From: Alteromonadales bacterium alter-6D02
GTDB lineage: Bacteria; Pseudomonadota; Gammaproteobacteria; Enterobacterales; Psychrobiaceae
Direction: 5' to 3'
Length of the DNA: 64,000 bases
NCBI GenBank assembly: GCA_002835545.1
Contig: PIZK01000024.1
Coordinates: 1-64,000, forward strand
The translations under genes and the position numbers were made by a program. This document shows positions 28,101-36,720 of this stretch, one piece after another. Numbering within the stretch: the stretch's first letter is position 1; the number at the start of each line of letters is the position of its first letter. The notes below the pieces were generated by a model. That model saw only the letters and a list, made by a program, of their open reading frames with translations, was not told where the DNA came from and made no database searches.

Positions 28101-30006
28101 TGATTTGCTCTACTTGTTGATTAACTGTGGTGAGTTTATTGTCAAACGATAAGGTTCGATTATTCATATATTCGTCGAAAATGATTTTGGCAATTGGTGC
28201 TGCATTACTGCCACCGCCGCCCGCATTCTCGATAGTAACTGATACGGCAATTTCCGGATTGATATAAGGTGCATAACCCACATACATCGCATTATCACGA
28301 TGTCTTTCCGCAATTTTAGTCTCATCGTATTCTTCATCTTCAGCCATGCCAATCACTTGAGCGGTACCAGTTTTACCTGCTGACACATAATTTGCGCTTT
28401 TGAAGACATTATAGGCAGTGCCGCCTGGGTCATTGACAACATCCCACATTCCTTTTTGTGCGATCCTCCAATGTTTATGCTGCTTTAGCACCACTGGCTG
28501 ACTATCATCGGCAGGAATTTGTAATAGGCCAAGCTCTCCTTGACTTGCTCCTAATATTTGCGGTGTAAAGACTTCCCCTGATGTGGCGACAATGGCTGTC
28601 GATTTTGCTAATTGTAGCGGCGTTGCCGTCCAATAACTCTGGCCAATGCCTAATGATATCGTGTCACCGACATACCACGGTTGATTATGTCTAGCACGTT
28701 TCCAGCCCCGTGAGGGCATAATGGCAGATTTTTCTTCATGTATATCGACCCCTGTGTATTCACCAAAACCAAACTGGTACATAAATGAGCTAATTTTATC
28801 GATGCCTAAGCGGTAAGCTATGTCATAAAAGTAAGTGTCACAAGATTTAGCCATTGCTTTATAGACATCGACCTTGCCATGACCCCAAGCTAAGTGGTCT
28901 TTAAACTTTCGCTTCACATTGGGCAGTTGATACCAGCCGGGATCATCAATTGAGGTATGCTCAGTGACTATATTTTCTTCTAGAGCGACCAGCGCCATAA
29001 GTTGTTTGATTGTTGATGCCGGTGGATAAGCGCCTTGAGTCGCACGGTTAATTAATGGCTTATCTGGTGAGAGCAATTTTTTATATTCTTTAGATGAAAT
29101 ACCGTGGACAAACAAATTGGGATCATAACTTGGGCTACTCACCATGGCTAATACAGCGCCATTGTTCGGATCTAGGGCAACGACAGAGCCACGACGCCCT
29201 GCTAGCGCCTCATAAGCTTTCTGTTGTATATTAATATCAATATTAAGATACAAATCTTGACCGTGCTCTGGCAATTGCTCATTGAGAACACGGAAGATGC
29301 GGCCTCGATTATTCACTTCAACTTCTTTATAACCGGGTTTACCATGGAGTAACTCTTGATAATATTTTTCGATGCCTTGTTTACCAATATCTCGTGTGGC
29401 AGCGTAAATCGCTTCTTGCTCTTTATCGATAATCGCCTGCTGCTCTTTTCGAGTTATACGCCCGACATAACCCATGACGTGGGTTAAGCTCTCACCAAAT
29501 GGGTAATAGCGTTTAAGCCTTGCTTCAATTTTTACCCCGGGTAATCGATGTAATTGAACGCTAATTTTCGCTACTTCCTCAGCAGTTAATCGGCTCTTTA
29601 ATACGACGCTTTTAAAACGTCTTTGAGCCTTGACGGACTTGAAAAAACGCTGTTTTGCTTCTTCACTTAAAGCAATGATTTCTGCGATTGAGGCAACTGT
29701 CTTTTTAATGTCTTTTATCTGTTCTGCTACGAGCTCGAGACTGTGAACTGGACGGTTTTCCGCAAGGATTACACCATTTCGATCAAAGATGACACCACGA
29801 TTTGGCGGAGTAGGAATAAGCTTGATTCTATTTCCATTGGCGCGAGTTTGGTAGCTCTCGTGCGAGTTAACTTGTATGTTGTAAAGGTTAATTAATAAAA
29901 TACCAACTAATACACAGACGCCGAAAAAAGCAATAATGGCTCGTCGAGTAAAGAGATTAGATTCAGCGGTATTATTTCTGATGTGTGTACGTTGACGTGA
30001 AAACAT
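28087..30006 (-). CDS. mrdA: Penicillin-binding protein 2 (elongation transpeptidase)
   Basis: A 639-residue class B transpeptidase that crosslinks peptidoglycan in the elongasome. One N-terminal membrane anchor (about 22-45) precedes the dimerisation/pedestal region. The transpeptidase domain shows S331-TIK (catalytic Ser), S388-CD and K545-TG. It is longer than class B minimum and matches PBP2. It partners with the overlapping mrdB gene. Confidence 0.96.
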   Translation of the reverse strand: MFSRQRTHIRNNTAESNLFTRRAIIAFFGVCVLVGILLINLYNIQVNSHESYQTRANGNRIKLIPTPPNRGVIFDRNGVILAENRPVHSLELVAEQIKDIKKTVASIAEIIALSEEAKQRFFKSVKAQRRFKSVVLKSRLTAEEVAKISVQLHRLPGVKIEARLKRYYPFGESLTHVMGYVGRITRKEQQAIIDKEQEAIYAATRDIGKQGIEKYYQELLHGKPGYKEVEVNNRGRIFRVLNEQLPEHGQDLYLNIDINIQQKAYEALAGRRGSVVALDPNNGAVLAMVSSPSYDPNLFVHGISSKEYKKLLSPDKPLINRATQGAYPPASTIKQLMALVALEENIVTEHTSIDDPGWYQLPNVKRKFKDHLAWGHGKVDVYKAMAKSCDTYFYDIAYRLGIDKISSFMYQFGFGEYTGVDIHEEKSAIMPSRGWKRARHNQPWYVGDTISLGIGQSYWTATPLQLAKSTAIVATSGEVFTPQILGASQGELGLLQIPADDSQPVVLKQHKHWRIAQKGMWDVVNDPGGTAYNVFKSANYVSAGKTGTAQVIGMAEDEEYDETKIAERHRDNAMYVGYAPYINPEIAVSVTIENAGGGGSNAAPIAKIIFDEYMNNRTLSFDNKLTTVNQQVEQINGQQ

Positions 30007-30118
30007 GAGCCCATAATAGAAAGAAACAGATCATTCATATTTGAACACAAAAAGCCTGATTTCTCTATTAAAAAGATATTGAGAATACTAATTTACAAAT
30101 CAAATGCGAGGAGTAAGG

Positions 30119-30589
30119 CTACTCACGATGATAAGGATGATTATTATTGATGCTCCAAGCTCGATAAAGGGACTCGGCAACAATAACCCGAACCATTGGG
30201 TGGGGGAGGGTTAGAGGAGATAAAGACCAACGCTGTTCAGATGCTGCAATACAGCTAGGTGCCAGACCTTCTGGTCCACCGACGAGTAAACTTACATTGC
30301 GGCCGTCAAGTTGCCATTTCTCAAGGTTCTTGGCTAGCGTTGGCGTAGTCCAAGGTTTTCCTTCGACTTCTAAGGTGACAATTCTATTACCTTTAGGAAT
30401 AGCAGCGAGCGTTAACTCACCTTCCTTATCTAAAATACGCTTAATATCGGCATTTTTTCCCCGCTTGCCCGCTGGTATTTCTAGAATTTCTAGCGAACAA
30501 TCACGAGGAAAGCGGCGCAAGTATTCTTGCAGACCGCTTTCAACCCAACTAGGCATCTTTGTGCCAACAGCGACTAGTTGAATTTTCAT
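30119..30589 (-). CDS. rlmH: 23S rRNA (pseudouridine1915-N3)-methyltransferase
   Basis: RlmH, a SPOUT-fold enzyme, methylates the pseudouridine at position 1915 of 23S rRNA. The 156-residue protein has [29 protein letters not shown] and the C-terminal [15 protein letters not shown] that forms the knot and substrate site. Its start overlaps the rsfS stop by one base. The rsfS-rlmH-mrdA-mrdB order is conserved in Gammaproteobacteria. Confidence 0.97.
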   Translation of the reverse strand: MKIQLVAVGTKMPSWVESGLQEYLRRFPRDCSLEILEIPAGKRGKNADIKRILDKEGELTLAAIPKGNRIVTLEVEGKPWTTPTLAKNLEKWQLDGRNVSLLVGGPEGLAPSCIAASEQRWSLSPLTLPHPMVRVIVAESLYRAWSINNNHPYHRE

Positions 30590-30930
30590 TAGGTGTTAAG
30601 GTGCTTTGATTCGCCATTCCATAACTGTTCTAATTTATAGAACTCACGGCTTTCGTCATCCATCACATGAACGACAACTTCATTCATATCCACTAAAACC
30701 CAACCACCTTCTTTTAAGCCTTCAATACCTAATGGTGGAATACCTGCTTTCTTCGCTTCAACAAGTAGGTTATTTGCAATAGAACGGCAATGACGAGAAG
30801 AGGTACCTGAGCAGATAATAAGCTTATCGGCCATAGGTGATAGATTAGTAACGTCTAGAGTAACTAAGTTTTTTGCTTTCATGTCTTCTAAGTTATCGAC
30901 GATAAAATCAAGTAATTGAGTGCCTTGCAA
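30589..30930 (-). CDS. rsfS: Ribosomal silencing factor RsfS
   Basis: RsfS binds ribosomal protein L14 and blocks subunit joining in starvation. The 113-residue protein has the family stretch [17 protein letters not shown] and the [20 protein letters not shown] core. It opens the operon that runs to mrdA and beyond. The usual upstream genes nadD and holA are missing here; recN lies upstream instead. Confidence 0.96.
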   Translation of the reverse strand: MQGTQLLDFIVDNLEDMKAKNLVTLDVTNLSPMADKLIICSGTSSRHCRSIANNLLVEAKKAGIPPLGIEGLKEGGWVLVDMNEVVVHVMDDESREFYKLEQLWNGESKHLNT

Positions 30931-31040
30931 AGTAATACCCTTAATTGGTGCAAAATAAAGTGGGCTATTTTAGCACTCTATGATGCAACCTAACAGCTCT
31001 GTCTGCATATTATTATAAATATGTGCTGGTGATCCTAAAA

Positions 31041-32705
31041 TTAGTTGGCGACAAGAAGCTCGTTAGCATTGGCTAATGTCGCATCACTTATCTTATTTCC
31101 GCCTAATAAACGGGCAAGCTCAATGACTCGCTCTTCTTGTTTTAGAGGTGACATCGTCGTATGGGTTGATTTTCCGTCGGTCTGTTTGATGACTTGCATT
31201 TGTTGGTGGCCACAACCTGCCACTTGCGGTAAATGTGTAACACAAAGGATTTGAGTCGATTCACCTAATTCTCTTAGCATGGCCCCGACCGTTGCCGCCG
31301 TTGGTCCACTGATCCCAACATCAACTTCATCGAAAATGAGGGTAGGGGTTGCTACTTTCTGTGCGGTGATAACAGAAATAGCCAGGCTAATTCGGGATAG
31401 CTCACCCCCAGACACAACTTTATGTAATGGTTCCAGAGGCTGGCCGGGGTTAGTTGATACTTTGAATTCGACTAAGTCAACACCATACTTACTCAAAGTT
31501 TGTGTGGAATTTGGACTAATTGAGATCTCAAACTGGCTATGCTCCATCGCAAGGCGGCGCAATGATTTAGCAATTAATTTATCTAATTTTTTAGCAAATT
31601 TCTTTCTGCTTTCACTCAATTTTTCTGCGTCAATGTAGTATTGCTTTTCTATTTCTTTGAGCTGTTGTTCAAGTTCGGTAATACGCAGTTCACATCCACT
31701 TAAATTTGCTAACTCCGTGTGCATTGATTGGTGAAGACTAGGTAGTTCACATGCTTCAACGTGATGTTTTCTGGCAAGTTGCATTGCTTTACTTAGACGT
31801 TGTTCAACTTCTTGCAAGCGCTGTGGGTCTTGCTCGATGTTTTCATTATAATGGCGAACCTCATTTACACTCTCTTGTACTTGAATCAGTGCCCCTTGAA
31901 GCATTTCGGTACATTCACTTAATGAAGAATCTTGAGCTAATAGCTGTTCTAGAGTCGCTACTGCGCTGTGCAGAGACGCCTCAATGTTGTGCTCACTGTC
32001 GGCTAGCTGGTCTAATAACTGATGAGATTGATATTGTAGTGTTTCACTGTTTGATAAACGCTGATGTTCTTGTTCGATCTGTTCAAACTCGCCTTCAACG
32101 AGTGCAAAAGTATCGAGCTCTTCCACTTGATACTCTAACAGCTGAACTTTGGCAGCATATTGTTGCTGGTTAGCAATGAGTTGGTTAAGTTCTTGGCGAA
32201 TTGCTTGGACATTTTTAAAGGTTAATTCGACTCTGCTAAGTAATGACTTATGGCCTGCATATTGGTCTAACAATGTCAATTGAAGTGAGCTATCTAATAA
32301 ACCTTGGTGTGCATGCTGGCCGTGAATGTTCAATAAATACTTCCCTAGCTCTTTTAATTGACTGACGGGAACAGCACGGCCATTGATATAACCTTTAGAG
32401 CGACCTTCCGAAGAGATCGTTCGCCTGACAATACATTCGTTGGCGTTATCTAATTCGGAATGTGATAAGAACTTTAGGGCAGCGCTGTTAGTTTCAATGT
32501 TAAATGTTGCACAAATGTCGGCACGTTGCCCTGTTGGACGTACCATCGAGGCTTCGGCCCTAGCACCTAAACACAATGATAAGCCGTCAATAGCGATAGA
32601 CTTACCCGCACCAGTCTCACCGGTGATAGTCGTCATACCACTATTTAATTCGATGTCTAAATGCTCGACAATAGCAAAATCATTAATAGAAAGTTGAGTT
32701 AACAT
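31041..32705 (-). CDS. recN: DNA repair protein RecN
   Basis: An SMC-like ATPase of about 554 residues used in double-strand break repair. The Walker A motif GETGAGKS is at 29-36. A long coiled-coil middle follows, then the signature VSGGELSRISLAI and Walker B TLIFDEVDVGISG. I chose the ATG at 32705, which gives the family start MLTQLSINDF and has GGAGC upstream. A LexA box and repeated half-sites lie just before the gene, so SOS induction is expected as in E. coli. Confidence 0.96.
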   Translation of the reverse strand: MLTQLSINDFAIVEHLDIELNSGMTTITGETGAGKSIAIDGLSLCLGARAEASMVRPTGQRADICATFNIETNSAALKFLSHSELDNANECIVRRTISSEGRSKGYINGRAVPVSQLKELGKYLLNIHGQHAHQGLLDSSLQLTLLDQYAGHKSLLSRVELTFKNVQAIRQELNQLIANQQQYAAKVQLLEYQVEELDTFALVEGEFEQIEQEHQRLSNSETLQYQSHQLLDQLADSEHNIEASLHSAVATLEQLLAQDSSLSECTEMLQGALIQVQESVNEVRHYNENIEQDPQRLQEVEQRLSKAMQLARKHHVEACELPSLHQSMHTELANLSGCELRITELEQQLKEIEKQYYIDAEKLSESRKKFAKKLDKLIAKSLRRLAMEHSQFEISISPNSTQTLSKYGVDLVEFKVSTNPGQPLEPLHKVVSGGELSRISLAISVITAQKVATPTLIFDEVDVGISGPTAATVGAMLRELGESTQILCVTHLPQVAGCGHQQMQVIKQTDGKSTHTTMSPLKQEERVIELARLLGGNKISDATLANANELLVAN

Positions 32706-32734
32706 AAACTGCTCCAAATTGTGCACGGGTAAAC

Positions 32735-32775
32735 TTATACAGTGCTTTATACAGTGTCTGTTTATTTATACAGTG
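32735..32775 (-). promoter_or_regulatory. LexA (SOS) operator region of recN
   Basis: CTGTTTATTTATACAG at 32758-32773 fits CTGT-N8-ACAG exactly. The decamer TTATACAGTG occurs three times (32735, 32747 and 32766), giving extra half-sites. E. coli recN also carries more than one LexA box. Confidence 0.82.
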
Positions 32776-33000
32776 TTTTGTGTTTATTGCAAGTTAGCGT
32801 AGCATTTTTATTCACAAATAATAAAACTTAGAATATTTATTAGCATTTGCTTTATTAGCTAAATGCATGATCTGTTAGCTTTATTTAGAATTGATAAAAC
32901 TAGGTGCGTAAAAAAGTAAAAAAAATTCCTTTAAAAAAATTCTTTTTGACTATAATCAGCTCGAACACAGGTATTTTTAACGGATTAAAAAGAGGCTAAT

Positions 33001-33351
33001 ATGGAAATATATATCAATTATATTATGGCTAAACACTTCTGCTTATTGGATTATCCATTTGGGCGGGAACTTAAGGTTTTTAAAGTAAAGGGTAAAATTT
33101 TTGCCATTGTTGCAGAAGGTAATGAGAATCAACGACCCAATATTTGTTTAAAGTGTACGCCTGAGTCAGCCATAGAGCTAAGAAAACAATACCAAGCTAT
33201 TGTTGCGAATAGTCAATATAATGAAAAACACTGGAATACTGTTTTTATGGATGATTCGATAAGCGATCAGCAAATAAAAACAATGATTGATACATCGTAT
33301 GATCTTGTTGTCGCAGGCTTACCAAAAAAAGTGAAACGCTTGATGAAGTAA
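33001..33351 (+). CDS. MmcQ/YjbR family protein
   Basis: A 116-residue protein that I recognise as YjbR-like from PFGRELKVFKVKGKIFA, ICLKCTPESAIELRKQY, KHWNTVFMDD and IDTSYDLVVAGLP. The fold resembles a CyaY-like DNA-binding domain in the solved members, and the function is not established. AGAGG precedes the ATG. It stands alone between divergent recN and convergent nadK. Confidence 0.82.
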   Translation: MEIYINYIMAKHFCLLDYPFGRELKVFKVKGKIFAIVAEGNENQRPNICLKCTPESAIELRKQYQAIVANSQYNEKHWNTVFMDDSISDQQIKTMIDTSYDLVVAGLPKKVKRLMK

Positions 33352-33360
33352 TCTTGGTTA

Positions 33361-33389
33361 CTGGCCGACACTTTTAAAGTCTCGGCCTA
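33361..33389. terminator. Palindromic hairpin between the YjbR-like gene and nadK
   Basis: GGCCGA and TCGGCC flank the self-complementary ACTTTTAAAGT, giving a 25-bp near-perfect palindrome in a convergent gap. There is no T-run, so termination is likely but not certain. Confidence 0.45.
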
Positions 33390-33446
33390 AATATTGCTGA
33401 AGTGAAGATGGATGATTTTATTTTTGGAAACGTGGGAACTTTAGGT

Positions 33447-34343
33447 TCATATTTTCTTCGTCACACGTTGCTCACTCCAACTAAGCTTACTTCTTAGCAC
33501 TTCATAATAGCTATAACCGATTGGGTGAATTAAGCGTAACTGGCTGTCACTTTTTTGGATCATGATTTGATCGCCAGGGAGCACTTCTAAACTGACTTGC
33601 CCGTCACAGCTAACTTGAATAGTCTGATCTAAGTAATGAGGGATTTTAAGCTCGATTTGACTATTACCGTCGATAACTATTGGGCGTGAACTTAAGGTAT
33701 GAGGGAACATTGGAACGAGAGAAATTGCATCCATATTGGGCGTTAAGATGGGACCGCCACCTGACAGCGAGTAAGCTGTGGAGCCTGTTGGAGTCGATGT
33801 AATTAAACCGTCTGAACGTTGGTGATAAACAAACAATCCATCAATAAACAATTCAAATTCAATCATGTTTGCTACTTTAGCTGCATGGAGAACCACTTCA
33901 TTCATGGCAGTGTTACAACTTTTTAATACGCCGTGCCTAAAAATTTGTGCTTCAAGCAAGAAGCGCTTTTCAGTAATAAATTTACCATCGAGTATAGCGA
34001 GTAATGGCTCTTGGATATTATCGGGATCAATATCAGTTAAAAAACCTAAGTTACCGCGATTTACACCGACTACGGCGATATCATATCGCGCAAGTACCCT
34101 AGCAGCGCCAAGCATATTGCCATCACCACCAATAACAATGGCTAGATCACAGCGCTCACCAATTTCGATAAGCGGGGCTTTAGTGACATTTAATGTTTCA
34201 GCAATCGCAATGGCTGAACGTTCATCAACAATGACGTCATAGCCATTCTCACACAATAACTGATGTAATTGTTCTATAGTCTGGCTTGTTTCGCTATGAT
34301 TGGTTTTACCAATTAAACCGATGCAATTAAATAAACGTTTCAT
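33447..34343 (-). CDS. nadK: NAD kinase
   Basis: NAD kinase makes NADP from NAD and ATP or polyphosphate. The 298-residue protein has the GGDGN motif at 72-76, the [10 protein letters not shown] segment, and the glycine-rich [16 protein letters not shown] that binds the nucleotide. It lies divergent from grpE; the nadK-grpE-recN neighbourhood is common. Confidence 0.96.
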   Translation of the reverse strand: MKRLFNCIGLIGKTNHSETSQTIEQLHQLLCENGYDVIVDERSAIAIAETLNVTKAPLIEIGERCDLAIVIGGDGNMLGAARVLARYDIAVVGVNRGNLGFLTDIDPDNIQEPLLAILDGKFITEKRFLLEAQIFRHGVLKSCNTAMNEVVLHAAKVANMIEFELFIDGLFVYHQRSDGLITSTPTGSTAYSLSGGGPILTPNMDAISLVPMFPHTLSSRPIVIDGNSQIELKIPHYLDQTIQVSCDGQVSLEVLPGDQIMIQKSDSQLRLIHPIGYSYYEVLRSKLSWSEQRVTKKI

Positions 34344-34488
34344 TTGATACTATTCACTAAAGTTGGTTGTTTTGAGTATACGGCTAGACGATTAATATAA
34401 GCAATCAAAACAACAAGCTATTTCTTATCTTCCGGTACTTGAATATAACCATTGGATCAATAGAAAGTAAGAAAATTATGCTTAAGGT

Positions 34489-34514
34489 CTTGAATCATAC
34501 AATTTCGACCCCAT
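34489..34514 (+). promoter_or_regulatory. Sigma-32 heat-shock promoter of grpE
   Basis: CTTGAA at 34489-34494 and CCCCAT at 34509-34514 are separated by 14 bp, matching the sigma-32 consensus. The expected start is about 40 bp before the grpE ATG. Confidence 0.88.
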
Positions 34515-34560
34515 AATAGCATTCATTAGTACGAAAATTTATATCTATAGTGGAAGAGAA

Positions 34561-35160
34561 ATGAGTAAAGAAGACTTAAACGCTAAAAATGTTGAACAAG
34601 AGATTGTTGAAGATGTTGAAACAGTAGAAGAAGTAGCTGTTGAAGTTGAAGTAGATGATTCTGCTGCACGCATTGCTGAGCTAGAAAAGGCATTAGCCGA
34701 AAGTGAAGCAACAGTTGCTGCTCAAAAAGACGGTGTACTTCGTGGTAAAGCAGAAGTTGAAAACATGCGCCGTCGTGTAAGCCAAGATGTAGAAAAAGCG
34801 CACAAGTTTGCCTTAAACAAATTTGCAAACGAGTTATTGCCTGTTGTTGATAATCTTGAGCGTGCATTAAGTGCAACGGATAAAGACAACGAGCAAATGA
34901 CTGCGATTGTTGAAGGCATCGAAATGACACTGACTAGTTTTGTTGGTGCGTTAGAGAAATCTGGTGTTACACAAGTTAACCCTGTCGGTGAACAATTCAA
35001 CCCTGAACTTCATCAAGCGATGACAATGGTTGAAGTGCCTGGCGCTGAGCCAAATGCTGTGATTGATGTCATGCAAAAAGGCTACGAATTAAACGGACGC
35101 TTGTTAAGACCTGCGATGGTTGTGGTTGCTAAAGCTGCAAGCGTCGATACGAATGCTTAA
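34561..35160 (+). CDS. grpE: Nucleotide exchange factor GrpE
   Basis: GrpE releases ADP from DnaK. The 199-residue protein has an acidic N-terminus, a long coiled-coil (about 38-95) and the C-terminal beta-wing with [17 protein letters not shown] and [21 protein letters not shown] sigma-32 promoter precedes the gene. dnaK is downstream but separated by a NrtS-like/chemoreceptor pair. Confidence 0.96.
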   Translation: MSKEDLNAKNVEQEIVEDVETVEEVAVEVEVDDSAARIAELEKALAESEATVAAQKDGVLRGKAEVENMRRRVSQDVEKAHKFALNKFANELLPVVDNLERALSATDKDNEQMTAIVEGIEMTLTSFVGALEKSGVTQVNPVGEQFNPELHQAMTMVEVPGAEPNAVIDVMQKGYELNGRLLRPAMVVVAKAASVDTNA

Positions 35161-35215
35161 GAATGAAATAGTCTAACAATATGCTTGCTTTATCATATTG
35201 ATGCTATATCGTCAC

Positions 35216-35248
35216 AGGGCCATCGAGATAACTCGATGGCCTTTTTAT
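35216..35248 (+). terminator. Terminator of grpE
   Basis: GGCCATCGAG and CTCGATGGCC form a perfect 10-bp stem with a four-base loop, followed by TTTTTATTTT. Confidence 0.88.
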
Positions 35249-35265
35249 TTTGAGGCCATAGCTTG

Positions 35266-35520
35266 ATGAAGATTCAATTATGGATAGGTTATGCAACACA
35301 GCGAACTTTGCTGCTACGTTCATTTAAAGTCTCTGCAATCGTGGGTAGTTTGCTAGTCCTGATTAATCAGGGTGATGTTATTGCCAATGGTCAACTAACA
35401 GTAATTCATTACCTCAAAATTTTATTAACTTATTGCGTTCCATTTTGTGTTGCTACCTACTCCAGTGTTGCAGCATTGCTAAACCAGCAAAACGCACAAG
35501 GAAAGGACGATCATGTTTAG
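35266..35520 (+). CDS. NrtS-like small membrane protein (putative nitrate/nitrite transporter)
   Basis: An 84-residue protein with two hydrophobic helices (about 20-37 and 50-71). The stretch [20 protein letters not shown], then [20 protein letters not shown], resembles the NrtS family of small nitrate/nitrite transport proteins described in marine bacteria. This is recognition from memory and not a database hit. The ATG at 35266 follows a TTG alternative and has GAGG upstream. It overlaps the following chemoreceptor by 8 nt, which suggests the two function together. Confidence 0.6.
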   Translation: MKIQLWIGYATQRTLLLRSFKVSAIVGSLLVLINQGDVIANGQLTVIHYLKILLTYCVPFCVATYSSVAALLNQQNAQGKDDHV

Positions 35521-36406
35521 CTTTTTAGCAGGCGATAAAATTCCAGCCGGTAGTGTCATTATCGAACAATCAGAGCTCAATCAACTTAGACAACAAGCAC
35601 AAACTCTTGAAACACTAGAGCAAAGCGGTGCATTAGAGATTGCTCAACAAATTACATCAAATGCACAGCAAGTCAATCAAGCGTCTTCTAACCGTTTAAT
35701 GCAGATACAAGAGAGCTTTGATCTCATTCAATCTTTCATCGAACAATCTGAGAGCATTGAGAACTTGTCAAATGAGTCTTTTTCAGCTGCGCAAAATACG
35801 GCGCAAACCTCACTATCAGGAATCGAACAACTAAAACAGTTAACGACTAATATCTCTGAGTCCGCCACTTATATCGGTGAGTTTACGCAGTTACTTAATA
35901 GTCTTGATGAGAATAACCAAAACATTGGGCAACTAGTTGACTCAATTAAAGGGATTGCCGATCAAACAAACTTATTAGCACTAAATGCTGCGATTGAAGC
36001 GGCTCGTGCTGGGGAACATGGACGTGGCTTTGCTGTCGTTGCAGATGAAGTTCGGTCATTAGCGAATACTGCTAATCAATCAGCCGAGCAAATCCAAAAC
36101 GAAATGAAGAAGATTATGGATATTTCAGGTTCCATTATTAGCAAACAAAAACAGGTAACAGCGATTATTGATGGCAGCGTTGATATTGCATCACACACAA
36201 TGACGTCACTTGATGACATGGTTAATCTTGCGCAGATGAGTTCAAGTTTGGTTGAACAAACCATTACTCAGGTACAACAACAATTAAGTAGTTCTGAGGC
36301 GATTAAACAAAATATGCACCAAGTGGTTGATGATACGAAACAGGCCGTCGATGGTTCATCGACTAACGTTAACTTAGGTGAGCAGCTAATTACCCGCCTT
36401 AGTTAA
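35513..36406 (+). CDS. Soluble methyl-accepting chemotaxis protein
   Basis: A 297-residue chemoreceptor with no membrane segment. An N-terminal helical stretch (about 20-115) leads into the signalling hairpin with tip [18 protein letters not shown] (about 150-167) and a long return helix. It lacks any recognisable sensor domain. It starts inside the NrtS-like gene (ATG at 35513, with GGAAAGGAC before it). A partnership with the small membrane protein in the membrane is inferred, perhaps to sense anion uptake. It lies between grpE and dnaK on the same strand. Confidence 0.9.
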   Translation: MFSFLAGDKIPAGSVIIEQSELNQLRQQAQTLETLEQSGALEIAQQITSNAQQVNQASSNRLMQIQESFDLIQSFIEQSESIENLSNESFSAAQNTAQTSLSGIEQLKQLTTNISESATYIGEFTQLLNSLDENNQNIGQLVDSIKGIADQTNLLALNAAIEAARAGEHGRGFAVVADEVRSLANTANQSAEQIQNEMKKIMDISGSIISKQKQVTAIIDGSVDIASHTMTSLDDMVNLAQMSSSLVEQTITQVQQQLSSSEAIKQNMHQVVDDTKQAVDGSSTNVNLGEQLITRLS

Positions 36407-36543
36407 GGATAACTTGGGGTATTTGGCTAAGCTCTTAGTCAATTACCCTTTACTGATATTAATCGTTTAACGCAGTGTCTTGTTATCATTTCATCAATAC
36501 AAGTGATTTAAATAAAAAAAAGTAAAAAAATATTACTTTTTCC

Positions 36544-36569
36544 CTTGGCATTTAAAAAAGCATCCCCAT
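36544..36569 (+). promoter_or_regulatory. Sigma-32 heat-shock promoter of dnaK
   Basis: CTTGGC at 36544-36549 and CCCCAT at 36564-36569 are separated by 14 bp. The start would be about 140 bp before the dnaK ATG, giving a long leader. Confidence 0.82.
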
Positions 36570-36641
36570 ATCTATTTTTAAGCAAAGCATGAACAGATAA
36601 TCATGTGATTGTATAAAACAATTACTTCGTTCTTGCTTAAA

Positions 36642-36663
36642 CCAATGGCATATTTGCTATTGG
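36642..36663 (+). other. Hairpin in the dnaK leader
   Basis: CCAATGGCA and TGCTATTGG form a 9-bp stem (one G-U pair) with a four-base loop inside the expected dnaK 5' leader. A regulatory or stability role is possible; no T-run follows directly. Confidence 0.5.
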
Positions 36664-36720
36664 TAAAATAACCCCTAATTTTTTTAGTCATTGTTTTGGC
36701 ATAGTTTGGAGATTTACCCG

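Noticed and set aside
31751-32173. A 140-codon plus-strand open frame inside recN
   Set aside because: Antisense to the coiled-coil of recN, with no ribosome-binding site and no family resemblance.
36518-36545. AAAAGTAA/TTACTTTT hairpin after the chemoreceptor gene as a terminator
   Set aside because: The stem is entirely A-T apart from one pair and would be too weak; it also runs into the dnaK promoter.
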